Assembly (NCBI GenBank): GCA_965250245.1
Contig: OZ252296.1
Coordinates: 4,092,001-4,156,000 of the forward strand
Reading direction: 5' to 3'
From: JABDIP01 sp965250245
GTDB taxonomy: Bacteria > Pseudomonadota > Alphaproteobacteria > DSM-16000 > Inquilinaceae
DNA length: 64,000 nt
The notes below the pieces were generated by a model. That model ran no database searches. It saw only the letters and a list, made by a program, of their open reading frames with translations, and was not told the origin of the DNA. A program made the translations under genes and the position numbers. Each line of letters starts with the position of its first letter. The first letter of the stretch is position 1. Positions 55,826 through 64,000 of the stretch are shown here, in pieces.

Positions 55826-56797
55826 TCACGGACGGACCACGACACCCCAGGGCAGCCGGCCGACGCCGACCGTCTGGATGACCCGGCCCTCGTCCAGATC
55901 GATCACCGAGACGTCGCTGCTGACGCCGTTGGTGGTGTAGAGCCGGGACTCATCGGGTGAGAGCGCCAGGTTCCAGACACGCTGACCGACCAGGTGGTAG
56001 TGCTCCACCTCCATGGTCTGCTGGTCGATCTGGGCGACCCGGTTGGACGGACCCAGCGCCACGAACACCTTCGAGCCGTCGGCGGTCAGCGCGATGCCGA
56101 CCGGCTGGATCGATTCCCGCGGCACGCCCTGCACCTCGAATTCGATCTTCTGGATGATGTCGCGGGTCCCGGTGTCGATCACCGAGACCGTGCCGCCGAT
56201 CTCCGACGAGACCCAGACCCGGCTGCCATCCTGGTTGAACTGGGCCACCCGCGGCCGGCTGTCGACCAGCACGTTGTCGAAGATCGTGTAGGTCGAGGTA
56301 TCGATGAAATGGGCCATGTTGGTGGTCTCGGAGGTGTTGACCAGGATGGCGCCATCCGGGCTGATGCCCATGCCCTCGGGCTCCACGCCGACCTCGATCT
56401 CCGCCACGATGCGCTTGGACTCCAGGTCCACGACCGAGACCAGATTGTCATCCTCATTGGCGATGTAGAGCGTCTCGCCATCGGGCGCCAACACGAAGAG
56501 TTCCGGGTCGGGTCCCGACGGAAGCCGGTCGATCACCGAATTGGTCGCCAGATCGACCACGTCGACCCGGTCGCTGTCGCCGACGCAGACATAGAGCAGC
56601 GACTGGTCCTTACTGAGCGTGATGCCGCGCGGCCGGCGCCCGACCTCGATGGTGTCGATCAGCTCCAACGTGCCGCCGTCGATCACCGAGATCGTGTTGT
56701 CGCGTTCGTTGGAGACATAGATCGTTTCGGCCATCGCCGAACCGGCGAACCCGGCCAATCCAAGAGTGGCTGCTACTGCAAACCAAGGCGCTCTCAT
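55826..56797 (-). CDS. YVTN beta-propeller protein associated with PQQ catabolism
   Basis: 323-aa exported propeller. Signal peptide VAATLGLAGFAGSAMA; then seven-bladed YVTN repeats (IYVSNERDNTISVIDGGTLE, LIDTIEVGRRPRGI, and similar Ser-Val-Ile/Val-Asp blocks every 40-45 residues). It matches the PQQ-dependent-catabolism-associated beta-propeller family. ATG 56797 has AAAGGAGC upstream. Transcribed away from xoxF, 58 bp after the binding-protein gene, likely one operon with it. A scaffold or ligand-binding role is inferred. Confidence 0.87.
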   Translation of the reverse strand: MRAPWFAVAATLGLAGFAGSAMAETIYVSNERDNTISVIDGGTLELIDTIEVGRRPRGITLSKDQSLLYVCVGDSDRVDVVDLATNSVIDRLPSGPDPELFVLAPDGETLYIANEDDNLVSVVDLESKRIVAEIEVGVEPEGMGISPDGAILVNTSETTNMAHFIDTSTYTIFDNVLVDSRPRVAQFNQDGSRVWVSSEIGGTVSVIDTGTRDIIQKIEFEVQGVPRESIQPVGIALTADGSKVFVALGPSNRVAQIDQQTMEVEHYHLVGQRVWNLALSPDESRLYTTNGVSSDVSVIDLDEGRVIQTVGVGRLPWGVVVRP

Positions 56798-56855
56798 CGG
56801 GTGCTCCTTTCCACTTCGGTCATAAGGTCGGGGTCGGTTTCTTGTTGTTGCGCCG

Positions 56856-58091
56856 TCACATTTCGCAACGGCTCTCCTGGCGATCGAAGCCCAGCGTATC
56901 CAGCTCGGAGTCGGGATGCAGGAACCCTTCCTGCGGCGACACCGAGACCAGCACGCGTGGGCCGGCGATCAGGATCGGTTGGCGCAGTTGGCCGTTCCAG
57001 TCGCGGAAGGTCAGCCCCTGCCCCTTGAAGGCGGCCAGCTCGAAATCCGGGCTGCGGATATAGGCGGCGATGTCGTCGGGCGCGACGGACTGGGTGCGTG
57101 TCGCCCCCTCGCCGATGGCCCGGACCGCCATCCAGACGCCGTAGTCGCGCTCGGTCATCCAACGCTCGGCCTGGCGGGTGAACCGGCTCTGCAGCTGGGT
57201 GCCGCCCCATTGCTCGAAGACCCGGCTCCAGGACGTCGCCACCAGCCCCTGGGTGCCCATCACCGGCCGCGGCAGGAAGGTGCGGTGGGCGAAATACTCG
57301 CCGAACTCGTTCATCTCGTCGGCGACGATCACCACGTCATGGTCGTCGACCTGCGAGAAGGCGGGCACGGTCCGCTGCAGGGTGACATGGCCGGTATCGA
57401 CCCGGGCGTTGCCGGCCTGGTAGGTCCAGTCCTTCTCCTCGACGATGTCGGCGCGGTAACGCTCCGCTGCCCGGCGCACCGCCTCGGCAAATCCGCGGTC
57501 GGCATCGTGCTGGCCGACCACCAGGAACCAGTCGGTCCAGCGCTTGACCACCAGGTATTGCGCCAGCCCGTCGGCCAGCATGGCGCGGCTGGGAATGGTG
57601 TGCAGCACATTGGCCCGGCAATCCTCCTGCCGCAACCGGTCGTCCCGCGCCCGGCCGTTGAACAGCAGCATGTCGGCGGCGGCCGGATGGTCGGCGATGG
57701 TCAGGAGGCCGTCCGCCGGCAGATCGGCGACCACCATCCGGACCCCGTCGGCGACCACCTCGTCGAAGGCGGCGACGAGATCGCCGGTTTCCGGCACGAT
57801 GAACTCGCGCAGCACGAATTCCTGGCCCATGAACCGGCCGGTCGAGGCGTTGTCGGCCAGGGCCAGGCGGGCGCCCTGAACCCCCTCATCCTCCAGGATC
57901 GGATCGAGGAAGGAGAGCGGGATTGGCGGCTCCTGCTCCTGGGTGAGGTAGCCGATCACCACGGTCTGCGCGTCGTCGGATTGCGCCCGTGCGGGCTGGG
58001 AGACCAGGATCGCCGCGAGAATCGCGACCATGGCGCTGCCGATCAGGCAGTCAAAGGGACCGGCTGGCCCGATCCGGGACCGTGACACCAT
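56856..58091 (-). CDS. ABC-type substrate-binding protein of the PQQ-catabolism group
   Basis: 411-aa exported binding protein of the branched-chain-amino-acid-like (type I) fold. Signal peptide to ARA-QS, then VVIGYLTQEQEPPIPLSFLD and GARLALADNASTGRFMGQEF. Features match the PQQ-dependent-catabolism-associated ABC binding protein. No ABC ATPase or permease of that system is in the window, so either it acts alone or its partners are elsewhere. Start ATG 58091 with GAGGGAGGA upstream. Divergent from the metallohydrolase gene, 163 bp. Confidence 0.87.
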   Translation of the reverse strand: MVSRSRIGPAGPFDCLIGSAMVAILAAILVSQPARAQSDDAQTVVIGYLTQEQEPPIPLSFLDPILEDEGVQGARLALADNASTGRFMGQEFVLREFIVPETGDLVAAFDEVVADGVRMVVADLPADGLLTIADHPAAADMLLFNGRARDDRLRQEDCRANVLHTIPSRAMLADGLAQYLVVKRWTDWFLVVGQHDADRGFAEAVRRAAERYRADIVEEKDWTYQAGNARVDTGHVTLQRTVPAFSQVDDHDVVIVADEMNEFGEYFAHRTFLPRPVMGTQGLVATSWSRVFEQWGGTQLQSRFTRQAERWMTERDYGVWMAVRAIGEGATRTQSVAPDDIAAYIRSPDFELAAFKGQGLTFRDWNGQLRQPILIAGPRVLVSVSPQEGFLHPDSELDTLGFDRQESRCEM

Positions 58092-58254
58092 TCCTCCCTC
58101 ACCACGTTTTTTCGGTCGCCTGGACGGCAACCATATTGCTTGCACCCATGATAGCGAACCTGGCCTGAGGCGCAAATCCGTTTGATCACAGACGCTTGAG
58201 CGGAACGCCCCTGCGTTTGTCCCGGCTTGCGATCGGCGGTATTATGGAAAGCTA

Positions 58255-59238
58255 ATGTGTCCGTGCGGGACGCCTGTCCGAATGGCGACCAACTCAGCGA
58301 ATCCTCTGGCCGTGGCGGTCGTCGCGGTCGCTGCCTTGCTTGCGGCCGGCCCGCCCGCGATGGCCGACGGCCATGCGGTGGGCGCGCTGCCGGTGGACGA
58401 GATCGCGCCCGGCGTCTTCGTCCATCACGGGCACGAGCAGGTGCCGAGCCGCGCCAACAACGGCGACATCGCCAATGTCGGCTTCGTGATCGGCGACGCC
58501 GCCGTCGCGGTGATCGACAGCGGCGGCAGCCCGACCACCGGCGAGCGGCTGCGGGTGGCGATCCGTGAGCGCACCGACCTGCCGATCCGCTACCTGATCA
58601 ACACCCATGTGCATTTCGACCATCTGTTCGGCAATGGCGCCTTCCGCGAGGACCGGCCGCAGCTGGTCGCCCATGCCCGGCTCCAGGGCGCGCTGATGTC
58701 CCGCGCCGAGATCTACCTGGCCCGCTACGAGGAGATGGTCGGGCCGGACGAGGCCAGCCGCGTCGTGATGCTGCCCACCGACATCCCGGTGAGCGAGCGC
58801 ATGGAGCTCGACCTCGGCGGCCGGGTCCTCGAGATCCTGGCCCATCGCACGGCGCACACCAACAACGACATCACCGTGCTGGACCGGGAGACGGGCACGC
58901 TGTTCGCCGGCGATCTGGTCAGCCTGAACCACATCCCGATCCTGGACGGCAGCGTGCTACGATGGCTCGAGGTGATGGATGAACTGGCGGCCATTCCGGC
59001 CGAGCGGGTGGTGCCGGGCCACGGGCCGGTCTCCGCGCCCTGGCCCGAGGCGCTGGAACCGCAACGGCAGTATCTGAACGGCCTGGTCGCGGAGATCCGG
59101 GCGCTGCAGCGGGCCCGCGGCACCATGCAGCAGGCGGTCAGCGATGTCGGCCAGGACGCCGCCGCAGACTGGGTGCTGTTCGACGAATACCACAGCCGCA
59201 ACGTAACGGCGGCTTTTGCAGAGCTTGAATGGGAGTAG
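58255..59238 (+). CDS. Quinoprotein-relay zinc metallohydrolase (metallo-beta-lactamase fold)
   Basis: 327-aa exported metallo-beta-lactamase-fold protein. The zinc motif is H118-V-H120-F-D122-H123 (NTHVHFDHLFGN), with further ligands at H201 (RTAHTNND), the Asp of FAGDLVSL and the His of VPGHGPV. N-terminal hydrophobic leader about residues 18-38. ATG 58255 or ATG 58282 may be the start; the first gives a charged n-region. The end overlaps nothing; the SoxYZ-like gene follows after 43 bp. Belongs to the family named quinoprotein relay system metallohydrolase. Confidence 0.88.
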   Translation: MCPCGTPVRMATNSANPLAVAVVAVAALLAAGPPAMADGHAVGALPVDEIAPGVFVHHGHEQVPSRANNGDIANVGFVIGDAAVAVIDSGGSPTTGERLRVAIRERTDLPIRYLINTHVHFDHLFGNGAFREDRPQLVAHARLQGALMSRAEIYLARYEEMVGPDEASRVVMLPTDIPVSERMELDLGGRVLEILAHRTAHTNNDITVLDRETGTLFAGDLVSLNHIPILDGSVLRWLEVMDELAAIPAERVVPGHGPVSAPWPEALEPQRQYLNGLVAEIRALQRARGTMQQAVSDVGQDAAADWVLFDEYHSRNVTAAFAELEWE

Positions 59239-59281
59239 GACCAGGAGGCGGACCCGTCAGGCGCTTGAGGAGGATGTTGGT

Positions 59282-60118
59282 ATGGTGAGGGATCGGTTTG
59301 ACGTGCGGCGGTTGCTGATCGGCGGCGCGATGGTCGCGGCGATGGCGGCCGTGCACACGGGCGCGGCGGCCCAGACCGAACAGGACGAGGCCCGCTGGGC
59401 GGAGCTGGCGGAGCTCTACTTCCCCGGCCAAACCATCACCGACCGGCCCGACCTGCTGACCATGGAGGCGCCCTACCGCGCCCACGACGCCGCCATCGTG
59501 CCGATCCGCGTCACCGCCACCTTCGAGCAGAGCGAGGCAATGGCGGTGGAGCGCCTGTGGCTGTTGGTGGACGACAACCCGGTGCCGCTGGTCGGCAAGT
59601 TCGACTTCGGCGAGGACATCGCCGTGGCCGACCTGACCACCCGGGTGCGCGTCAACGAATACACCTACATCCACGCCGTCGCCGAAATGAACGACGGCAG
59701 CGCCATCATGACCCGCGCCTTCGTCAAGGCGGCCGGCGGCTGCTCGGCCCCCGCCATGAAGGACCCGGAGGTCGCCGCCGCCCGGCTCGGCAACATGCGC
59801 TTCAACCTGCCGGAGACGGTGATCGCGCAGACGCCGATCACCACGCAGCTGCTGATCAGCCATCCGAACAACACCGGCATGCAGTTCGACCAGATCACCC
59901 GCAACTACGTGCCGCCGCACTACATCGAGACGGTCAAGGTCTCGTACAACGGCGAGCCGGTGCTGAACATCGAGGCCGACATCTCGATGAGCGAGGATCC
60001 CAGCTTCCACTTCTCCTTCATCCCCGAGGGCGAAGGCGTGATCGACGTGGAGATCGTCGACAGCAAGCAGAACGTCTTCACCGAGAGCTGGCCCGTCACG
60101 GCCGCCCCGGCGACCTGA
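59282..60118 (+). CDS. SoxYZ-like carrier protein associated with quinoprotein dehydrogenase
   Basis: 278-aa exported protein with a SoxY-like N-terminal half and a SoxZ-like C-terminal half. Signal peptide after a basic DRFDVRRLLIGGAMVAAMAA start. A single Cys, C154 in AFVKAAGGCSAPAM, sits at the end of the SoxY half where SoxY carries its GGCGG swinging arm. The C-terminal half has SHPNNTGMQFDQITRNYVPP and FHFSFIPEG. ATG 59282 has GAGGAGG upstream. Co-transcribed with the metallohydrolase; a sulfur-relay role near XoxF is inferred from the family. Confidence 0.88.
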   Translation: MVRDRFDVRRLLIGGAMVAAMAAVHTGAAAQTEQDEARWAELAELYFPGQTITDRPDLLTMEAPYRAHDAAIVPIRVTATFEQSEAMAVERLWLLVDDNPVPLVGKFDFGEDIAVADLTTRVRVNEYTYIHAVAEMNDGSAIMTRAFVKAAGGCSAPAMKDPEVAAARLGNMRFNLPETVIAQTPITTQLLISHPNNTGMQFDQITRNYVPPHYIETVKVSYNGEPVLNIEADISMSEDPSFHFSFIPEGEGVIDVEIVDSKQNVFTESWPVTAAPAT

Positions 60119-60136
60119 TCCTCCGGATTCCGGCCT

Positions 60137-60505
60137 TCAGAAGCACTGGAGGTCGGCTTCCACCTGCAGCAGCTGGAAATAGTCCAGCGCGTCGCGGATG
60201 CGCGGCACGTCACGGAAGATGCCGGCCCGCTCGCCGGGCACCAGCCGCATGCGCTTGATCGTCTCGATTTCCGTGTATTCCACGTAGGGCATGCGCTCGG
60301 CGATGTAGTCGATGCTGCACGAACACTGCGCCATCACGATCTGGTCCTGGCCGTTCGCGGCCATGCAGCCGAGGACGTAGTCGACCCGTGCGGCGGTCGG
60401 GAAATCGTTGGCAAGAGCGCCGGTCGTCAGCAGCGTGGCCATCACGGCGGCCACCGCGCCAAGGCCAATCGACCGGCGTGCCCGGCCTGGCAGGTCAAGC
60501 GTCAT
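60137..60505 (-). CDS. Small secreted Cys-containing protein at the end of the XoxF island
   Basis: 122-aa exported protein. Signal peptide after a basic start (GRARRSIGLGAVAAVMATLL), cut near ALA-ND. The mature part has four cysteines, C47, C61, C63 and C121 (LGCMAANGQDQ; MAQCSCSIDYIAERM; DLQCF). The CSCSID and TIKRMR segments look conserved in my recollection of XoxF-linked loci, but I cannot name a family. ATG 60505 has GGAGG upstream. Convergent with the SoxYZ-like gene, 18 bp between stops. A heme, metal or disulfide role is possible; untested. Confidence 0.7.
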   Translation of the reverse strand: MTLDLPGRARRSIGLGAVAAVMATLLTTGALANDFPTAARVDYVLGCMAANGQDQIVMAQCSCSIDYIAERMPYVEYTEIETIKRMRLVPGERAGIFRDVPRIRDALDYFQLLQVEADLQCF

Positions 60506-60684
60506 CTTGACGGCCTCCTCCCGAATGTGTGGCGGTTTCAGCCCGCGCGCTGCTGAAACCTTTGCCCCCGGCCGGGCGTCTGTCAACCGAGGGGAAAAGC
60601 TGGCGACTTGCCCGGTGCGAACCGGTCGTGGTCCAATTCGGCCAAACGGGGGCATCCAAGCGATGCGGTGGGGAGAGCGGTACC

Positions 60685-62970
60685 ATGCGCAGTAAATTCC
60701 GTCATTACGGCCGGGCCGGATTGGCCGCCGGCCTGCTCTGCCTGGTGGCAACGCTCTTTTCGACATTGCCGGCATCGGCCCAGCTTCCCCTGGCCGCCGG
60801 CGGCGAATCCGCCGACCCGGCCGCACCCGGACCCAGCCTGCAGCAGATGCTGGACCAGATGCCCAAGCCGCTGGCGCCGGAGCAGGTCGATGCCATCCTG
60901 GCCGTCCTGGACGATGCCCAGGCCCGGTCCGCCCTGCGCGACTCCATCCTGCAACAGGTCGCCGCGGAGCAATCGGCGCAGCCGACCGAAACCCTGCTGG
61001 AACAGCACAAGCGGCGGGCCCGCGACATCGGCCAGGCCTTCCGCGAGCTCCCGCAGGCGCTCACCACGGCGCTGCACGCGCCCGGAGCCGACGGGCAGCC
61101 CGTCGATCCGATCCGCCTGTTCCTGATCCTGGCCGGCCATGTCGTGCTGGGTGCGGTGGCCATGCTGGCGACCCGGCGCGCCCTGAGGAACACCTGCAAC
61201 AGCCTGATCAGCCATGAGAGCATGGGCGTCGGGCAGTCCATGGCGCGATGCGTGGGGCTCATCGTCATCGACCTGGTGGAGATCGGCGCCTTCTGCCTCG
61301 CGATCATCATGCTCTACTTGATCATGGCGCCGACCGAGCCTCGCGCGCCGCTGATCCTCGAGGCCCTGCTGATTGCGTCCGCCGCGATCCTTCTGACGGC
61401 CAAGGTCGCCAACGTCATCCTGGCCCCCAAGATGCCGGCCATGCGGCTCCTGCCCCTGTCGGATGCCGCCGCCAGCCGCATCTACTGGACGGTGGTGTCG
61501 GCATTCAGCTGGCTGATGATCATGAATTTCCTCCTCGCGCTTCTGGCGATCCTGGGATTGCCCCGCGATGCCGAGGTCGTGTCGGGCATGATCCTGGGCG
61601 GCATCTTCTGCGGCGCCCTGATCGCCGTTGCCTGGATCAACCGCCGGCCGGTCGCAACGGCGCTCGCGCGCACTTTCGGGGAGGGGCAGCACGCGTCTCA
61701 GATCGCCAGCCTTTGGCCGGTCGCCGGCACCGCCTATATGGTCGGGCTGTGGCTGGTGGCGTCGGATGCCGAGATCCGCGGCAACCAGAATGTCATGCCC
61801 CAGGCGATCGGCAGCCTGGTGATCGTCATGCTGGTGCCGATCCTGGGCTATTACGCCGGCCGCCTGCTGCAGCGGTTCTTCGCCGACGCGCCTGAGCCGG
61901 TCGCCGTCGCGGCCGCAGGCGATGGGGAGGGCGGGCCCGCGCCGGTGCAGGAACCGTCGAAGCCGGTCGACCTCACCAAGCTGATGCGCGGCGTGTGGAT
62001 CATCCTGGTGATCATGGCGATCGGTTTGACGGCCCGGATCTGGGGCTTCGACCCGACCACCCAGACCGGTGCCAGCGCCGCCGCTTTCCGGGTGGTGTTC
62101 GAGAGCACCTTCATCGTGCTGGCGAGCTATATCGGCTGGCAGCTCTTCCGCACCGCCGTCGACCGCAAGCTGGCGGAAGCGACGCGGGAGGACGCCTCGG
62201 CCCAGTCGAAGCGCATGGCGACCCTGCTGCCACTGCTGCAGAAATTCATCATGGTCGTGCTGCTGGTGATGATCACGCTCATCGTGCTGTCGTCGATGGG
62301 GATCGAGATCGGCCCGCTGCTGGCCGGCGCGGGCGTGGTCGGCCTGGCCATCGGTCTGGGCGCCCAGTCGCTCGTCACCGACATCGTGGCCGGCGTGTTC
62401 TTCCTGATCGACGATGCCTTCAGCGTCGGCGACTACATCGAGGTCGGCAGCCTGCGCGGCACCGTGGAGAGCATCTCGATCCGCTCCCTGAAGCTCAGGC
62501 ACCATCGCGGCGCGGTGCACACCCTGCCCTTCGGGCAGATGCAGTCGCTGACCAACTACAGCCGCGACTGGGTGATCATGAAGCTGGAATTCCGGGTGCC
62601 GCACGACACCGATATCGCCCTGGTGAAGAAGCTGGTGAAACGCATTGGCGCCGAGATGGGCCAGGATCCGATCTATGGCGCCGATTTCCTGGAGCCGCTG
62701 AAATCCCAGGGCGTGCGCCGGATCGAGGACAACGCCCTGATCATCGGCGTCAAGTTCATGTCCAAGCCCGGCACCCAGTTCACCATCCGCAAGGACGCCT
62801 ATCAGAAGATCCGCGATGCCTTCGAAGCGAACGGCATCGAATTCGCCAATCGCGGCGTCACCGTCCGGGTGGAAACCGAAGGTGCTGGAGAAGCGGCGGT
62901 CGGCGCCGCGGCGGCCGAAGCGATCGCCGACGCGGTGCAGGAGCAGGTCGAGCCGAACCCGGCGGAATAG
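60685..62970 (+). CDS. Large MscS-like channel with N-terminal periplasmic/membrane extension
   Basis: 761-aa inner-membrane protein. A signal-peptide-like segment (AGLLCLVATLFSTLPASAQ), then about 120 soluble residues, then some eight to ten helices between residues 145 and 560, and the MscS core: pore helix LLAGAGVVGLAIGLGAQSLV, the beta domain FSVGDYIEVGSLRGTVESI and a C-terminal domain up to VTVRVETEG. The last 30 residues are Ala/Glu rich. Length is between MscS and MscK/YjeP. ATG 60685 has GGGGAGAG upstream. Divergent from the small secreted protein; not obviously part of the XoxF island. Confidence 0.9.
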   Translation: MRSKFRHYGRAGLAAGLLCLVATLFSTLPASAQLPLAAGGESADPAAPGPSLQQMLDQMPKPLAPEQVDAILAVLDDAQARSALRDSILQQVAAEQSAQPTETLLEQHKRRARDIGQAFRELPQALTTALHAPGADGQPVDPIRLFLILAGHVVLGAVAMLATRRALRNTCNSLISHESMGVGQSMARCVGLIVIDLVEIGAFCLAIIMLYLIMAPTEPRAPLILEALLIASAAILLTAKVANVILAPKMPAMRLLPLSDAAASRIYWTVVSAFSWLMIMNFLLALLAILGLPRDAEVVSGMILGGIFCGALIAVAWINRRPVATALARTFGEGQHASQIASLWPVAGTAYMVGLWLVASDAEIRGNQNVMPQAIGSLVIVMLVPILGYYAGRLLQRFFADAPEPVAVAAAGDGEGGPAPVQEPSKPVDLTKLMRGVWIILVIMAIGLTARIWGFDPTTQTGASAAAFRVVFESTFIVLASYIGWQLFRTAVDRKLAEATREDASAQSKRMATLLPLLQKFIMVVLLVMITLIVLSSMGIEIGPLLAGAGVVGLAIGLGAQSLVTDIVAGVFFLIDDAFSVGDYIEVGSLRGTVESISIRSLKLRHHRGAVHTLPFGQMQSLTNYSRDWVIMKLEFRVPHDTDIALVKKLVKRIGAEMGQDPIYGADFLEPLKSQGVRRIEDNALIIGVKFMSKPGTQFTIRKDAYQKIRDAFEANGIEFANRGVTVRVETEGAGEAAVGAAAAEAIADAVQEQVEPNPAE

Positions 62971-63234
62971 GGCGCCGGTCGCCCCGGGGCGTTTCCACGA
63001 TCGATTCCAGGCAACCCGGGCTGCGCATCGGGGCCGCGATGCGCGCGTGGGACGCGCTCGTCGACGCGCCGGAAATCTGTTTCCGATCTGGCAATTCTGC
63101 AATGCGGCAGCACGACCGTGATCGGGCTGTGACCGTCGTCATGTCTGCTGTCGCGCGCGGCGGGCAGGATTCGCCGGCGATTTCGGGCGCCGACCCGGGC
63201 GTCCCGAGTCGATTTGCAGAGGAGTGATCAGACC

Positions 63235-63618
63235 ATGTCCGTCCCGACCCGGACCGCCCTGCGCCGCGGCCTCGCCGCCATCGCCCTGGCGTTCTTCGTC
63301 GCCGTCACCACCGCACCGGCCGAGGCCCAGCAGCGCTATGTGGTCGTCAACGGCGCCCTGATGACGCCGCAGGACCTCTACGTGCTGGACCGGCTCGCCG
63401 GTTACTACATCCCCAACGGCAATTACTGGCTGGACCCGAATACCGGCGTCTGGGGCTATGCCGGCAATCCCTATCCGCAGGGCCAGATCGGCATGGGCGG
63501 CGGCGGTGGCGGCGGCGCGCCGAATTACTCCGGCGACATCGATCGCGGCCCCTTCGGCACCTGGATGAGCGACGGCAACTGCTCCTTCGTGAACGGCATC
63601 CCGGTCGGCAATTGCTGA
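63235..63618 (+). CDS. Small secreted Gly-rich protein
   Basis: 127-aa exported protein. Signal peptide (RRGLAAIALAFFVAVTTAPA, cut near AEA-QQ), then YVVVNGALMTPQDLYVLDRL and YYIPNGNYWLDPNTGVWGYA, then a poly-Gly linker (IGMGGGGGGGAP) and a Cys-containing end (GNCSFVNGIPVGNC). The YIPNGNYWLDPxTGxWGYAG block recurs in other exported alphaproteobacterial proteins of unknown role. ATG 63235 has GGAG upstream. The 264 bp before it hold nothing I can identify. Confidence 0.75.
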   Translation: MSVPTRTALRRGLAAIALAFFVAVTTAPAEAQQRYVVVNGALMTPQDLYVLDRLAGYYIPNGNYWLDPNTGVWGYAGNPYPQGQIGMGGGGGGGAPNYSGDIDRGPFGTWMSDGNCSFVNGIPVGNC

Positions 63619-63628
63619 CCGGTCCGGG

Positions 63629-64000
63629 CTAGCCGGACTCCTCCGCCGAGGAGGACGGGCTGGCCCAGACCTGCCGCCACTCGCGGAACAGGTAGGGATT
63701 GCGGCGGTCGGCGGTGCGCTGCACCACCGCTTCGCGGATGAAGCGGCCGCCGCCGGCGGTCAGCGCCTCGGCGCGGATCGTGAAGGCGGTGCCGACGGAT
63801 CGGATGCGGGTGCTCTCATCGCCCTCCCGCCGGGCCATCAGGGCGTCGACCTGCTCCTCGTTCAGGCCCGGCATGGCCATCAGGACCTGGCGCGGCGCCA
63901 CCACCGGATTGATCTGGGCGCGGCCGGAATAGACGGTCAGATACGGCGCCAGCCGGTCGTAGAGCGGCCGCGAGACGCCGAGCACCTGCTGCAACTCCTC
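63629..64000 (-). CDS. gspK: Type II secretion minor pseudopilin GspK (C-terminal part)
   Basis: The last 123 residues of a GspK-like protein; the gene continues past the right edge. It has LGVSRPLYDRLAPYLTVYSG, AQINPVVAPRQVLMAMPGLN and EEQVDALMARREGD, the helix-hairpin-helix-like segment of GspK, then beta strands with FTIRAEA and EWRQVW. GspK caps the pseudopilus tip in the periplasm. Other gsp genes should lie further right. Convergent with the Gly-rich protein gene. Confidence 0.9.
   Translation of the reverse strand, partial: EELQQVLGVSRPLYDRLAPYLTVYSGRAQINPVVAPRQVLMAMPGLNEEQVDALMARREGDESTRIRSVGTAFTIRAEALTAGGGRFIREAVVQRTADRRNPYLFREWRQVWASPSSSAEESG

Noticed and set aside
60583..63102. 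839-codon open frame on the minus strand
   Set aside because: It is antisense to the MscS-like gene and has a Gln/His/Arg/Asp-rich composition typical of the complement of a high-GC gene.

Overview
The window is high-GC, densely coded DNA from an alphaproteobacterial chromosome, most likely a member of the Rhodospirillales or a close relative. The evidence is protein content only: a ChvI/ChvG two-component pair, a BigR/SqrR-type ArsR regulator, a rhizobial-type glycerol ABC transporter, a CysN-CysC fusion, a XoxF cluster, DUF2927, DUF1330 and DUF2380 proteins, and the xseB/deacetylase pairing. No rRNA, tRNA, CRISPR array, integrase, transposase or phage gene was seen, and no compositional break is obvious by eye. 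Genus cannot be assigned from this sequence.

Layout. 1-1233: 3' part of an xseB operon with a histone-deacetylase-like amidohydrolase. 1443-6512: RND efflux pair, TusA-like sulfur carrier and a divergent BigR/SqrR-like repressor. 6538-11246: exported proteins of unknown role, a MscS channel, an ALDH7-type dehydrogenase and a secreted SH3 protein. 11260-17991: carbohydrate locus with a ROK sugar kinase, a CUT1 ABC importer and a cytoplasmic clan GH-A-like hydrolase; the same 12-bp operator-like word sits at both ends. 18133-21440: SnoaL/SDR pair divergent from TetR/MFS, with a GTAC tandem repeat between them. 22031-26871: LacI-controlled CUT2 sugar importer plus a ketose 3-epimerase. 26969-31085: a possible sigma-54 promoter with a small helical protein, CysD/CysNC sulfate activation, and a trypsin-fold protein that has lost catalytic Asp and Ser. 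31768-38520: lipoprotein, ChvI/ChvG, HD-GYP, DMT exporter, AI-2E family permease and a lytic transglycosylase. 38601-44806: glpVSTPQU glycerol importer. 44890-50457: acetyltransferase, TPP enzyme, hybrid-free sensor kinase, DUF1330 protein, cytochrome c and a small conserved protein. 50708-60505: lanthanide-type (XoxF) quinoprotein alcohol dehydrogenase island. 60685-64000: large MscS-like channel, a secreted Gly-rich protein and the C-terminal part of GspK.

How the genes work together. Three transport systems import carbohydrates or polyols (CUT1, CUT2, glycerol), each with its own control DNA. The XoxF island supplies periplasmic alcohol oxidation: dehydrogenase, its cytochrome, a XoxJ-type partner, and a set of quinoprotein-associated accessory proteins (CxxxCW rhodanese-like, YVTN propeller, ABC-type binding protein, metallohydrolase, SoxYZ-like carrier). 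Two further secreted proteins there were not recognised. No pqq biosynthesis genes lie in the window.

The most notable signals are: (i) the XoxF island with its unassigned secreted proteins; (ii) complementary degeneration of the two glycerol-importer ATPases; (iii) the matched operator pair bracketing the CUT1 locus; (iv) strong hairpins placed directly after the most abundant product (binding protein or XoxF) in four separate operons; (v) the dead trypsin-fold protein. All functional statements are from reading sequence and family knowledge; no database search was run.
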